This document shows, one piece after another, positions 6,727 to 15,172 of a stretch of DNA of 64,000 nucleotides (positions within the stretch are counted from its first letter, which is position 1; each line of letters starts with the position of its first letter). Origin of the DNA: Polyangium sp. 6x1 (GTDB lineage Bacteria; Myxococcota_A; Polyangia; Polyangiales; Polyangiaceae); assembly GCF_029946515.1 (NCBI RefSeq), contig NZ_JARZHH010000043.1, positions 1 through 64,000 on the forward strand, read 5' to 3'. The notes beneath the pieces are model-generated. The model saw only the letters and a list, made by a program, of their open reading frames with translations, was not told the origin of the DNA and ran no database searches. The position numbers and the translations under genes are program-made.

Positions 6727-8088
6727 TTACTTCTCGAAGTAATGCGCGATTGTCTTCAACCAGTGAGGCGACTTCTTGTACGCTTCCTCGTATGCCTTCC
6801 ATAGGGCCTGGCGGTTTTTCCCTGGAATGTGTAGCGTGTACTTCCTCAGCTCGTTCGTCACCACCGTGTGCGCCTCCTCCGAGAGGATCACCGACGGCCC
6901 ATCCAGGGCATCGAGGCCGATCTCCGTCATCTTCTTGACCTCGTAGATGTGGTGCGCTTGCCACGCCCGACCATACTTCGCCGTGAAGTGCCGCATCACG
7001 CGGAACGGCGCGATCACCCCTGCCTCCGACAGCGCCTTCGTCAGCGCCTCTCCATGCTCCTCCGCCAGGTACTTGGCCGCATCTTCCGACAGCTCACTCA
7101 CGTCCTTGATGACGACCTTCTCCCCACGTGCCAAGGCCTCCGACGTCGCCTTCATGAACTGGTTGCCGAGCCCCATCGCCACCGGCGAGAACATCACGGC
7201 CGCGGCCGCCGCCTGGAGCCTCGGGTCGTTCGGCCCGTCGGCGTTCATTCCGCCGACAATCCCGTATTCCTTTCCGTCGGGCCGATAGAGGTCCTCGTTC
7301 ATTTGCAGGTTGAAGATCGCCCCAGCGATCACGACCTGCTCCAGGATGGCCCCGGCTCGCGTCTTCTTCTTCGCCTCGGCGTCCCGCTTGCACCCCTCCT
7401 TCGTCTGCTCGCAGGACGCCACACTGGAGAGCGGCGCTCCAGGGCGAAACACGCGCTCCGGCAGCGCGCCGCCCCGATCCACCAGCGTGCAATGCTCGTC
7501 CACGCACTTCGGCGGATGCACCTCGTCTTTCTTCGGCAAGGTGGACGTCGAAGGTAAAAGCGGCTCGTTCGAGAGCACGCCTTCGGGCGGAGGCGGCGCG
7601 GGCCGAGGCTTCTCCGGCGGACGCTCCGGCATCTTCTTCACGCCGGGCGGCACGGTCTCCCCTTGTTCGTCCTTCACCGGTTGGGGCGAAGGCTTCGGCG
7701 GCTCCGAGCCTTCGGCGGGTGCGGACGTTCCTGCCTTCCCCTCCTCGGCCGGGGCCTTGGGCGCGTCCTTCGGCGGAGCTGGCTTCGGGTGCGGCGGCGG
7801 CGCCGGGCAGGTCAGCTTGTTGTGCGGGATCGGCAGGAGTCTCGTGCTCGCAGGCGGCGCGTAGGGGTCGAACACGTAGACGGTGAGCCCCTGGCTCTTC
7901 GTGGTGAACTTCGCGCGGCTCGTGGTCCACAGGGCCTTCGCCCCCGGCGAATAGGCCCATTCGTTCACGTTCGGCGCGACGTCCGGCGGCTTGACGCAGA
8001 CGCGGATGACGTCCGCGCGGGCGACGTTCGGTACGCACACGACGAGGAGGATCAGCGGCAAGCACCAGGTGAAGACGCGACGAAGCAT
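6727..8088 (-). CDS. SitA-like polymorphic toxin with C-terminal AHH/HNH-type nuclease-like domain
   Basis: A 453-aa exported protein. The signal peptide has a core LPLILLVV and a likely ARA cleavage near residue 25. A conserved N-terminal region follows, then a Pro/Lys-rich linker (about 95-170), a small Cys-containing segment (CVDEHC, CEQTKEGC) and a hydrophobic alanine-rich stretch (about 290-310). The C-terminal domain carries AHH at 378-380, Glu383, and later EEAH (His407) and TNELRKY, a layout like HNH/Endonuclease VII-fold toxins and the Myxococcus lipoprotein family TIGR02269. Unlike characterised SitA toxins it lacks a clear lipobox (LVVC is a poor fit). AAGGGG precedes the ATG. The immunity-like gene follows directly. 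Confidence 0.7.
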   Translation of the reverse strand: MLRRVFTWCLPLILLVVCVPNVARADVIRVCVKPPDVAPNVNEWAYSPGAKALWTTSRAKFTTKSQGLTVYVFDPYAPPASTRLLPIPHNKLTCPAPPPHPKPAPPKDAPKAPAEEGKAGTSAPAEGSEPPKPSPQPVKDEQGETVPPGVKKMPERPPEKPRPAPPPPEGVLSNEPLLPSTSTLPKKDEVHPPKCVDEHCTLVDRGGALPERVFRPGAPLSSVASCEQTKEGCKRDAEAKKKTRAGAILEQVVIAGAIFNLQMNEDLYRPDGKEYGIVGGMNADGPNDPRLQAAAAAVMFSPVAMGLGNQFMKATSEALARGEKVVIKDVSELSEDAAKYLAEEHGEALTKALSEAGVIAPFRVMRHFTAKYGRAWQAHHIYEVKKMTEIGLDALDGPSVILSEEAHTVVTNELRKYTLHIPGKNRQALWKAYEEAYKKSPHWLKTIAHYFEK

Positions 8089-8183
8089 CAGCGGACCCCT
8101 TGGCCAGCAGAGGGCCACCGATGATGCCGAAAGCATTCCAGGGGCACAAACTTTGTCCGACCGAGCCCCCGCTCAACAATCCA

Positions 8184-10307
8184 TCAATGCGCCGCGTACC
8201 ACGCCGCCCACGTGGTCCAGAGGTGCACCTGGTGGGCCGGCTCCTGGAAGCCGTGGGGCTCGCGGGGATAGCGGTGCAGCCGCACCTCGCAGCCGATGTC
8301 GGTGAGCGCGCGGTAGAGGATCAGGCCATTGATCGGCGGCACACGCGAATCCTCGTCGCCGTGCGCGATCAGCGTCGGCGTGACGACCTTGCTCAGCGAG
8401 CGCAGCGGATTCGAATCGGCGAACTCCTCGGGCTGCTTCCAGGGATCGCCCCGGAACTCCCATTGCGCGGCCGCGCCGTGGTTGATGTCCGACCCGGCAT
8501 ACTGCGCCACCACGTCGACGACGCCAGCGCCGACCACCGCGGCGCGATAACGGCGCGTGTGGCCAATGGTCCACGCGGTGACGTACCCTCCCCAGGACCA
8601 ACCCCCATAATAGAGGCGCTGCGGATCGACACGTCCGGCCGCGATGAGCGAATCCACGCCGCTCTCGATGTCGGCGAGCTCGACCTCGCCCAGGCGGCCC
8701 CGATTGGCCGCGTAAAACGCCTGGCCATAACCGAAGCTGCCGCGGTAGTTCGGGCGCAGGACGGAATAACCGCGCGCCGCCATGTACTGCGCGAAGGCAT
8801 TGAACCCGTCCTGGCTCACGTCGTCGGGCCCGCCGTGCGGGGCGACGAGCAGCGGCGCAGGGCCCGCGCCCGCGTGCGGCGTGACCGTGAGGAGGCCCTC
8901 GATCTCGACGCCGTCCGCATTCTTCCACTTCACGACCTCGGTCTTGGCCACGGTCCATCCCGCGATGCGGCTCGATTGCGGCGCGACCACCTGCAAGGCG
9001 CCGGTCTGCAGGTCGACCACCGTCGGCGCGTGGGGATCGGTCGGCCCGGACGAGATCGTCGCCGTGAAGCGCCCCGATCGATCGGTCGTGCCGAGGGGCC
9101 CGAGCAAGCGCGTCGTCCGGCCGAGCTGCGTGGCGCTGCCGCCGGCCGCGGGGACGCGCACGAGCTTCGTGCCGGTCCGCTCGGCGACGAGCAGGGTCAG
9201 GTTCCGGCTGTCGCCCGACCACGCGAAGCTGCCGATCGCGGCGTCGAGCTTGTCCGCCACGTCCCAGGACCGCCCGCTCGCGACCTCGTACACCTCGAGC
9301 GCATTGAGCAGCGAGAGCGTGTTCTTGCCGCTTTGCACGGCCACGTAGCGCCCGTCCGGCGACCAGGCGACGTTCCCGAGCGGTCGCGGCTCCCGGGTCA
9401 GATCGCGGACCGTGCCGCCGTCGGCGGCGCGGAGGATCCGCGCGGAGTGCCGCAAGGAAGCGTCGTGGGGATCCGAGGAAGGCGAGGTGATCACGACGAA
9501 CGTCCGGCTGTCTGGCGAAAAGCGGAACGCGAGCACGCTCTCCTTGCCCGGGGTGACGCGGCGCGGAGCCTTGCCGCCTCGTTCGAGAACCCAGAGCTGC
9601 GAGGACCGGAAGCGGGTGGCCTCGTCGATCACGCCCCCGCTGCGCCACGCGGCCTCCTTTTCGGCCTGGGAGAGCGGCGGCGCCGCGGTGAAGGCGATGG
9701 AGCGGCCGTCGGGCGCGATTTCGTAGTCCTCGAATTCGAGCGCGCCGACATCGAGCACCTCGGCCTCGCCGCCGTCGAGCGGCAGCACGTGGATCTTGCG
9801 GCCCTCGCCCTCCGCGCGAACGAACGCAATGGCGCGGCCGTCGGGCAGCCATTTCGGGTTTCCGACCGATTTCTGGGCCCGCGTGAGCTGCCTGGGGGCG
9901 CCGCCCGCGCGCCCCACCACCCAGAGCTGCGCCTCGGACTTCCAGCCGCCGGAGGTGTCGCTGTCCGAGGGCGTCGCCTCCGCATCGAGCCGCGTCTCTT
10001 TCACGACATAGGCGATCTGCTGGCCGTCCGGGGAAAGGGTGACGCCCTGGATCCGCGGCAAGGACGCGAGGTCGACCGCGAGCGGCCGCGTCTCGGCGTG
10101 CGCCTCCGCCGGGAGCGTGGGCACCGCGGCAGGCGGGGATCCGGCAGGCGCGGAGGGCGTGGAGGGCGCGGTCCACGGCGGGAGCGCGGCCGCGATCGGG
10201 GATGCGGCGGCAGAGGACGTCGCGGGAGGCGTGGCGGGATCCGAGGTCGGGACCGCACCACAGCCGAGGAGGGAGAGGGCCAGGAAGGTCGAGAAGCGCG
10301 CTCGCAT
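8184..10307 (-). CDS. S9 family (prolyl oligopeptidase-type) peptidase, lipoprotein
   Basis: A 707-aa protein. Its signal peptide ends in LLGC (lipobox, Cys near residue 16), followed by an Ala/Pro-rich linker to about residue 75. A beta-propeller region shows repeated SPDG / LPDG / APDG / SPDGRY blocks. The C-terminal alpha/beta-hydrolase contains the catalytic serine in GGWSWGGY, the acid in GDEDSRVP and the histidine in EPHGF, a complete triad. Such enzymes cleave short peptides, often after proline or with dipeptidyl-peptidase specificity. The location is predicted to be the outer membrane or periplasm. It is transcribed alone, with the toxin gene downstream in the same direction after about 95 bp. 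Confidence 0.9.
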   Translation of the reverse strand: MRARFSTFLALSLLGCGAVPTSDPATPPATSSAAASPIAAALPPWTAPSTPSAPAGSPPAAVPTLPAEAHAETRPLAVDLASLPRIQGVTLSPDGQQIAYVVKETRLDAEATPSDSDTSGGWKSEAQLWVVGRAGGAPRQLTRAQKSVGNPKWLPDGRAIAFVRAEGEGRKIHVLPLDGGEAEVLDVGALEFEDYEIAPDGRSIAFTAAPPLSQAEKEAAWRSGGVIDEATRFRSSQLWVLERGGKAPRRVTPGKESVLAFRFSPDSRTFVVITSPSSDPHDASLRHSARILRAADGGTVRDLTREPRPLGNVAWSPDGRYVAVQSGKNTLSLLNALEVYEVASGRSWDVADKLDAAIGSFAWSGDSRNLTLLVAERTGTKLVRVPAAGGSATQLGRTTRLLGPLGTTDRSGRFTATISSGPTDPHAPTVVDLQTGALQVVAPQSSRIAGWTVAKTEVVKWKNADGVEIEGLLTVTPHAGAGPAPLLVAPHGGPDDVSQDGFNAFAQYMAARGYSVLRPNYRGSFGYGQAFYAANRGRLGEVELADIESGVDSLIAAGRVDPQRLYYGGWSWGGYVTAWTIGHTRRYRAAVVGAGVVDVVAQYAGSDINHGAAAQWEFRGDPWKQPEEFADSNPLRSLSKVVTPTLIAHGDEDSRVPPINGLILYRALTDIGCEVRLHRYPREPHGFQEPAHQVHLWTTWAAWYAAH

Positions 10308-10462
10308 GGCGGGCGACGCTAGCACGAGGCGCGCGGCTTTCGGGGGCCCGGGCAAAGTCACGCTCGGGCTGGCGCGACTTTTCCTCTCCCACGAAACTTT
10401 GCCCGCCTCCCCCACCCACGTTAGGAGCCCCTCTCCCGGACGAAACCACCGAGGAGAGATCG

Positions 10463-10792
10463 ATGAAGACGAAAGGCAAGAAGGCAGCGCAAAAGAAGAG
10501 CGAGGGAGGCAAGAAGGGCGCGAAGGTCGCGACCGCCGCCGCCCTCGCGCCGAGCGCGCCGCCGCCGCCCGCGCCCGCGCTCGCAGAGCCGGCCGCGATC
10601 GACGAGGATTCGAAAGCGCCCGCCGCCTCCGAGCGCAGGCCCGTGTCGCTCGAGGAGCGTCGCCGGCTGATCGCGCTCGCCGCGTATCACCGGGCCGAGA
10701 CGATCGGGCTTGGCACGACGGACCCCGTGGAGGACTGGCTCGTCGCCGAGCGCGAGATCGACGCCATGCTGGCCGGCGAGGTCGTGCACTGA
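10463..10792 (+). CDS. DUF2934 domain protein with lysine-rich N-terminus
   Basis: A 109-aa protein from an ATG behind GAGGAG. The first 22 residues are very rich in lysine and glycine, then comes an Ala/Pro linker, and the C-terminal half (about 60-105) has the DUF2934 pattern: [14 protein letters not shown], then [18 protein letters not shown]2934 is common in proteobacteria and has no assigned function. The basic N-terminus would suit nucleic-acid binding, which is only an inference. The stop lies 62 bases before the best start of the chromate transporter, so the two may be co-transcribed. Confidence 0.8.
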   Translation: MKTKGKKAAQKKSEGGKKGAKVATAAALAPSAPPPPAPALAEPAAIDEDSKAPAASERRPVSLEERRRLIALAAYHRAETIGLGTTDPVEDWLVAEREIDAMLAGEVVH

Positions 10793-10854
10793 AGGGAGAG
10801 GAGACCCCTCCCCCGGCGCCACCCGCCGCAGCCGAACCGGGCCGGCTGCGCGAG

Positions 10855-11994
10855 GTGGCGCTTTTGTTTTTGCGCCTCGGATTCACCTCGTTCGGCGGCC
10901 CGGCCGCGCACGTCGCGCTCATGGAGGCCGAGGTCGTCGTCCGCCGGAAATGGGTGACGCGCGAGGAGTTTTTGGATCTTTTCGCCGCGACGAACCTGAT
11001 CCCGGGGCCGAACTCCACCGAAATGGCGATCCACCTCGGGTATCGCCGCGCCGGCACGCCGGGGCTCGTCGTCGCCGGGGCCTGCTTCATCCTGCCGGCC
11101 GCGCTGATCACGGCCGGGTTCGCGGTCGCCTACGAGCGCCTGCGCACGCTGCCCGCGCTCGAAGGGCTGCTCTACGGTCTGAAGCCGGCGATGCTCTCGA
11201 TCGTGCTCGCGGCCATGGCGCGGCTCGTGCTCCCTCGAAAAAAAGATTGGTTTTTCCTGGCCCTCGGCTTCGCCGCGGCCGCGGCGAGCGTGCTCGGGGT
11301 GAACGAGATCGGCGTGCTCTTCGGAGGCGCCGCGCTCGGCGCGATCGCCTCGGGCGCGAAGAAGCCCCCCGAAAAACCGCCGTCCGATACGAAAAAGGCG
11401 GGGGTGTCGCCCGCCGTGCTGGCCCTTCCCTTCGCCGCCTCCACGGCCGCGGGCGCCGGAAAGCTCCTTCCGCTCGGGCTGTTTTTCCTCAAAGTCGGGA
11501 GCATCCTCTACGGCAGCGGATACGTGCTGATCGCGCTGCTCCGCACGGGGCTCGTGACCGAGCGGGGCTGGCTCACCGAGGCGGAGCTGCTCGACGCGGT
11601 CGCGATCGGGCAATTCACGCCCGGGCCCGTGCTCTCCACGGCGACGTTCATCGGATACCTGATCGAAGGCCCCGCCGGCGCGGCCGTCGCCACGCTCGCC
11701 ATTTTCCTCCCGAGCTTCGTCCTCGTCCGCGCGAGCGCGCCGATCCTGCCGAAAATGCGCGCCGCCCCGCGCCTCGCCGGCCTGCTCGACGGCGCCGCCG
11801 CCGCGTCGCTCGGCCTGCTCGTCGCCGCCACGATCGCCCTCGGCCGCGGCGCGCTCGTCGACGTCCCCGCATGGCTGATCCTCGTCGCCGCCTTGCCCGT
11901 CGCGATGCAGCCGAAGATCAATGCGACGTGGATCGTGGTGGGCGGCGCCCTCGCCGGACTCGTGGTTCGCGCGGTGCTCGGACATTCGTCATAA
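10855..11994 (+). CDS. chrA: Chromate transporter, ChrA/CHR family, two-domain form
   Basis: About 379 aa with the duplicated CHR architecture. The first half starts [15 protein letters not shown] and contains [11 protein letters not shown]; the second half starts [15 protein letters not shown] and contains [13 protein letters not shown]. Each half has a set of hydrophobic helices. CHR proteins export chromate with proton-motive force; some family members have other or unknown anions. The GTG at 10855 is the only usual start codon in frame before the first helix, but the coding-like sequence continues upstream ([20 protein letters not shown]) back to an AAGGGAGAGGAG at 10793 with no ATG, GTG or TTG. 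The true N-terminus is therefore uncertain. Confidence 0.85.
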   Translation: MALLFLRLGFTSFGGPAAHVALMEAEVVVRRKWVTREEFLDLFAATNLIPGPNSTEMAIHLGYRRAGTPGLVVAGACFILPAALITAGFAVAYERLRTLPALEGLLYGLKPAMLSIVLAAMARLVLPRKKDWFFLALGFAAAAASVLGVNEIGVLFGGAALGAIASGAKKPPEKPPSDTKKAGVSPAVLALPFAASTAAGAGKLLPLGLFFLKVGSILYGSGYVLIALLRTGLVTERGWLTEAELLDAVAIGQFTPGPVLSTATFIGYLIEGPAGAAVATLAIFLPSFVLVRASAPILPKMRAAPRLAGLLDGAAAASLGLLVAATIALGRGALVDVPAWLILVAALPVAMQPKINATWIVVGGALAGLVVRAVLGHSS

Positions 11995-12039
11995 ATGCGG
12001 AATCAGGTTCGCTGGGGCCCAAGGGAACCCCCCTGACGC

Positions 12040-12056
12040 TTGGGGCTACGCCCCAA
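12040..12056. terminator. Hairpin between chrA and the aspartokinase gene
   Basis: TTGGGGC / GCCCCAA with a three-base TAC loop, about 45 bases after the chrA stop. A similar TGGGGC / GCCCCA hairpin with an AAC loop occurs near 18080, so this may be a dispersed element as much as a terminator. No U-tract is present. Confidence 0.4.
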
Positions 12057-12110
12057 ACCCCGGAAAAACCCGATGCATGTTTCGACGCACTGCGCTACCG
12101 TCCGGCCGCC

Positions 12111-13439
12111 ATGATCGTCATGAAGTTCGGCGGCAGCTCCGTCGCCAACCGCAAGCAAATCGAGAAGGTGCTCGCGATCGTCCGCGGGCGCGCAGCGCGA
12201 ACGCCGCTCGTCGTGAGCTCGGCCCATAAGGGCATGACCGACGCGCTGCTCTCGGGCGCGCGCGAGGCCGCCCGCGGCGTCTACGCCCCCGAGCGCGTGA
12301 TCGAGCGGCAAGCCGCGATCGCCCGCGAGCTCGGCTGCGACGACGCCCTGCTCGCGCCCTTCTACGAGGAAATCTCGGCCCTCTACCGGGGCCTGTCGCT
12401 CGTGCGGGAGCTCAGCTTGCGCAGCCTCGACTACGCCGCGAGCTTCGGCGAGCGCATGGCCGTGCGGGTCATCGCCGATTTCTTCACGCGAGAGGGCCTG
12501 CCCGCCCAGGCCTTCGACGTCTGGGATCTCGGTTTTCTCACGGACGCGGCGTTCGGCTCGGCGCGCCCCCTGCCCGGCTACGAGGACGCGATGAAGCGCG
12601 CGGTGCGCGAGCGCGTGCCGGCAGGCGTCGTGCCCATCGTGACGGGCTTCGTCGGAAAAACCGAGGCCGGCGACATCACGACCGTCGGCAGGAACGGCAG
12701 TGATCTCACGGCGACGCTCGTCGGCGCGGCCATCGCCGCCGAGGAGGTCGAGATCTGGAGCGACACCGACGGCGTCATGACCGCGGATCCGAGCGTCGTG
12801 AAGAATGCCCGCTCGATCCCCGAGATGCGCTTCGACGAGGCCGCGGAGCTCGCCTACTTCGGCAGCCGCGTCCTGCACCCATCGACGCTCGTCCCGGCGA
12901 TCGAGAACAACATCCCGGTCCGCGTGCTCAACACGAACCGGCCCGAGCACCCCGGCACGGTCATCCGCGAGGCCGCGCCGTCGAGCAAGCTGCCGGCGAC
13001 GAGCATCGCCTACAAGGAAGGGCAGCTCGCCGTGACGATCTGCTCGACGCGGATGTTCGGCGCCGCGGGCTTCCTCGGCGATGCGTTCCAGGCGCTCGGG
13101 CGGCACGAGGTCGTGGTCGACATGATCGCCACCTCGGAGGTGAGCGTGTCGTTCACGACGGACCGCCGCGAGCCGCTGGAGCGCGCCCTGCCAGACCTCG
13201 AGCGGCTCGGCGACGTGCGCGTCGAGGCGGGAAAGACGCTGATGGTGGTCGTGGGCCGCAGGCTCGCGGAGCAGGCGGGCCTCGGCGCGGCGATCTTGCA
13301 GGCCGTCGCGGACGCAGGCGTGAACGTCGAAATGGTGAGCTACGGGATGAAGAGCATCAGCCTGACGATGCTCGTGGCCGACAAGGACGTAGGCGCCGCG
13401 TCGGCGGTGCTGCACGAGAGGCTCTTCGAGCGCGCTTGA
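12111..13439 (+). CDS. lysC: Aspartate kinase (aspartokinase)
   Basis: A 442-aa enzyme for the first step of the aspartate pathway (phosphorylation of L-aspartate by ATP, towards Lys, Met, Thr and diaminopimelate). It begins [17 protein letters not shown], the family nucleotide-binding signature. It has [16 protein letters not shown] (about 200-215), [13 protein letters not shown] and [12 protein letters not shown], followed by two C-terminal ACT-type regions (about 300-442) that normally bind the feedback inhibitor. The length fits monofunctional LysC-type enzymes of about 450 aa. The second ATG at 12120 is an alternative start. No other pathway gene adjoins it. Confidence 0.92.
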   Translation: MIVMKFGGSSVANRKQIEKVLAIVRGRAARTPLVVSSAHKGMTDALLSGAREAARGVYAPERVIERQAAIARELGCDDALLAPFYEEISALYRGLSLVRELSLRSLDYAASFGERMAVRVIADFFTREGLPAQAFDVWDLGFLTDAAFGSARPLPGYEDAMKRAVRERVPAGVVPIVTGFVGKTEAGDITTVGRNGSDLTATLVGAAIAAEEVEIWSDTDGVMTADPSVVKNARSIPEMRFDEAAELAYFGSRVLHPSTLVPAIENNIPVRVLNTNRPEHPGTVIREAAPSSKLPATSIAYKEGQLAVTICSTRMFGAAGFLGDAFQALGRHEVVVDMIATSEVSVSFTTDRREPLERALPDLERLGDVRVEAGKTLMVVVGRRLAEQAGLGAAILQAVADAGVNVEMVSYGMKSISLTMLVADKDVGAASAVLHERLFERA

Positions 13440-13470
13440 CGCCGGCCGGCGCGTGGTCGATTGCAGGGGG

Positions 13471-14991
13471 ATGAAGAAGATCGCCCTGTTCTGGCCCGGC
13501 GACGCGCGGGCCAAGCCGAACGAGGTCGCCGTCCCCAGCATCACGGCGGCGACGGCCGAGCTCGAACGAGCGCTCCAGAAGCTCGGCCACGCGCCCTACC
13601 GGATCGAGGGGTTTCTTTCGAAGCCGCACGAGTCGATCGAGAAGCTCGGGCCCGTCGACGATCCGATGATCGGCGTGTGCGTGCACTGGTTTTACGGGCC
13701 ACACACGACGGACGGCGTGGTCGGCAAGGAAAACCCCTTGCTTCTGGCCTCGAATTTCTCGGGCCGCTGGCCCGGCCTCGTGGGCCTGCTGAACACGGGC
13801 GCGTGTCTGGAGAGCCTCGATCGGCCGTTCTCGCGGATCTGGACGGACGCGGAGGACTGGTCCGCGGACAAGGCGTTCATGGAGCGGCTCGACACGTGGT
13901 GCCAGACGGGCCGCCTCGCCTGGCCGGAGGACGCGATCCGCGAGCCCGGCCCGATCGCGCCGGCGGCGGAGGCGATCGCCCGGAAGGTGGCCGCGGAGAT
14001 CCACAAGCGGCGCGTGCTCCTGCTCATGCTCGGCGACACCTCGATGGGCATGATCAACGGGTATTTCGGCCCGCGGCTCCTGAACAAGCACGGCTTCACC
14101 GAGCACAAGATCGATCAGGCGTGGATCATCGATCGCGGCCGGGGCATCGCCGACAAGCGCATCGACGACGCGCTCCGGTTCGTGAAGGATCGGGGCCTCA
14201 CGTTCCACTGGGGCGAGAACGGCGCGGCCGATTTCGACGAGCGCGCGACGCGCGAGCAGCTCCGCGATTACCTCGTGGTGCTCGACCTCGTGAACGAATA
14301 CAAGGCCGATTGCCTCGGCTGGCAATACCAGCTCGGGCTCATCCCGCTCCGCCCGCCCTCGGACCTCGCCGAGGGCCTGTTCAATTCGGCGTGTCGCCCC
14401 GAATCGAACGGGACGACGATCGCCTGCGCGACCGAGGCCGATCAGGGCAACGCCATCCCGATGGAGCTGATGAAGCGGCTCCTGCGAGAAAAAGGCCTGC
14501 ACGAGGCCGTGATGTTCCACGACGTGCGCTGGGGCGGCGAGCACGACGGCCGCTTCTTGTGGGTGCTCCTGAACTCGGGATCGTGCGGCGCATACGCGTT
14601 CAACCACGACAAGGACACGCTGCGCGGCGCGCACAGCTACCGGCAGCCGGCGATGTATTTCCCGACGCCGGGCGGCTCGTTCGCGGGCGAGAGCTTGCCC
14701 GGCGCGATGACCTGGGCGCGTACGTACATCAAAGAAGGCGCGCTCTGGATGGATATCGGGAAAGGCGAGGTGGTGAAGCTCCCGCCCGAGGTGCGCGACG
14801 CCTGGTGGGAGGGCACGACGCGCGAATGGCCGTTCATGGCGGCGGACATGGGGATCGGCCGCGATACGCTGATGGCGCATTACCTCTCGAATCACGTGGC
14901 CGTGGCCTACGGGGACGTGTTCGACGAGATGGTCGCGCTGTCGCGCGAGCTCGGCTTCAAGGTGCGTGTTCTCGCCGATCGGGCGGGGTGA
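13471..14991 (+). CDS. L-fucose/L-arabinose isomerase-fold protein
   Basis: A 506-aa soluble protein starting at an ATG just after GCAGGGGG. The layout follows the FucI/AraA superfamily. The N-terminal Rossmann-like part contains VCVHWFYGP and NTGACLESL. The middle contains GDTSMGMINGYFGP and a conserved LGWQYQLGLIPLRPPSDLAEG. Near 320 comes NGTTIACATEADQGNAIPM, then a C-terminal beta domain. Family enzymes interconvert aldoses and ketoses with Mn2+; the exact sugar cannot be told. It stands 31 bases after aspartokinase and about 3 kb before a sugar ABC transporter and FGGY kinase, so a part in the same sugar pathway is possible but unproven. Confidence 0.75.
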   Translation: MKKIALFWPGDARAKPNEVAVPSITAATAELERALQKLGHAPYRIEGFLSKPHESIEKLGPVDDPMIGVCVHWFYGPHTTDGVVGKENPLLLASNFSGRWPGLVGLLNTGACLESLDRPFSRIWTDAEDWSADKAFMERLDTWCQTGRLAWPEDAIREPGPIAPAAEAIARKVAAEIHKRRVLLLMLGDTSMGMINGYFGPRLLNKHGFTEHKIDQAWIIDRGRGIADKRIDDALRFVKDRGLTFHWGENGAADFDERATREQLRDYLVVLDLVNEYKADCLGWQYQLGLIPLRPPSDLAEGLFNSACRPESNGTTIACATEADQGNAIPMELMKRLLREKGLHEAVMFHDVRWGGEHDGRFLWVLLNSGSCGAYAFNHDKDTLRGAHSYRQPAMYFPTPGGSFAGESLPGAMTWARTYIKEGALWMDIGKGEVVKLPPEVRDAWWEGTTREWPFMAADMGIGRDTLMAHYLSNHVAVAYGDVFDEMVALSRELGFKVRVLADRAG

Positions 14992-15172
14992 GGCGGCTTT
15001 TTCGCCAGCGCGCCGCGACGTACGCTCGGCTTGGTCGGTCTCCTTTTCGAGGACGATCGGCCGGGCGTGGGCGAGCAAGAGGAGATGGCCCTCCACGTTG
15101 CGAAGCTGTTGCCCTCTCGTTAGCCTTGTCGGGACGGGAGTGCTCTGGTTCCGCCATTCCGAGCGAGGGTTG

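Noticed and set aside
8100-10322. 740-aa plus-strand open frame opposite the S9 peptidase
   Set aside because: Arg/Asp-rich shadow of the peptidase gene, which has a full catalytic triad on the other strand.
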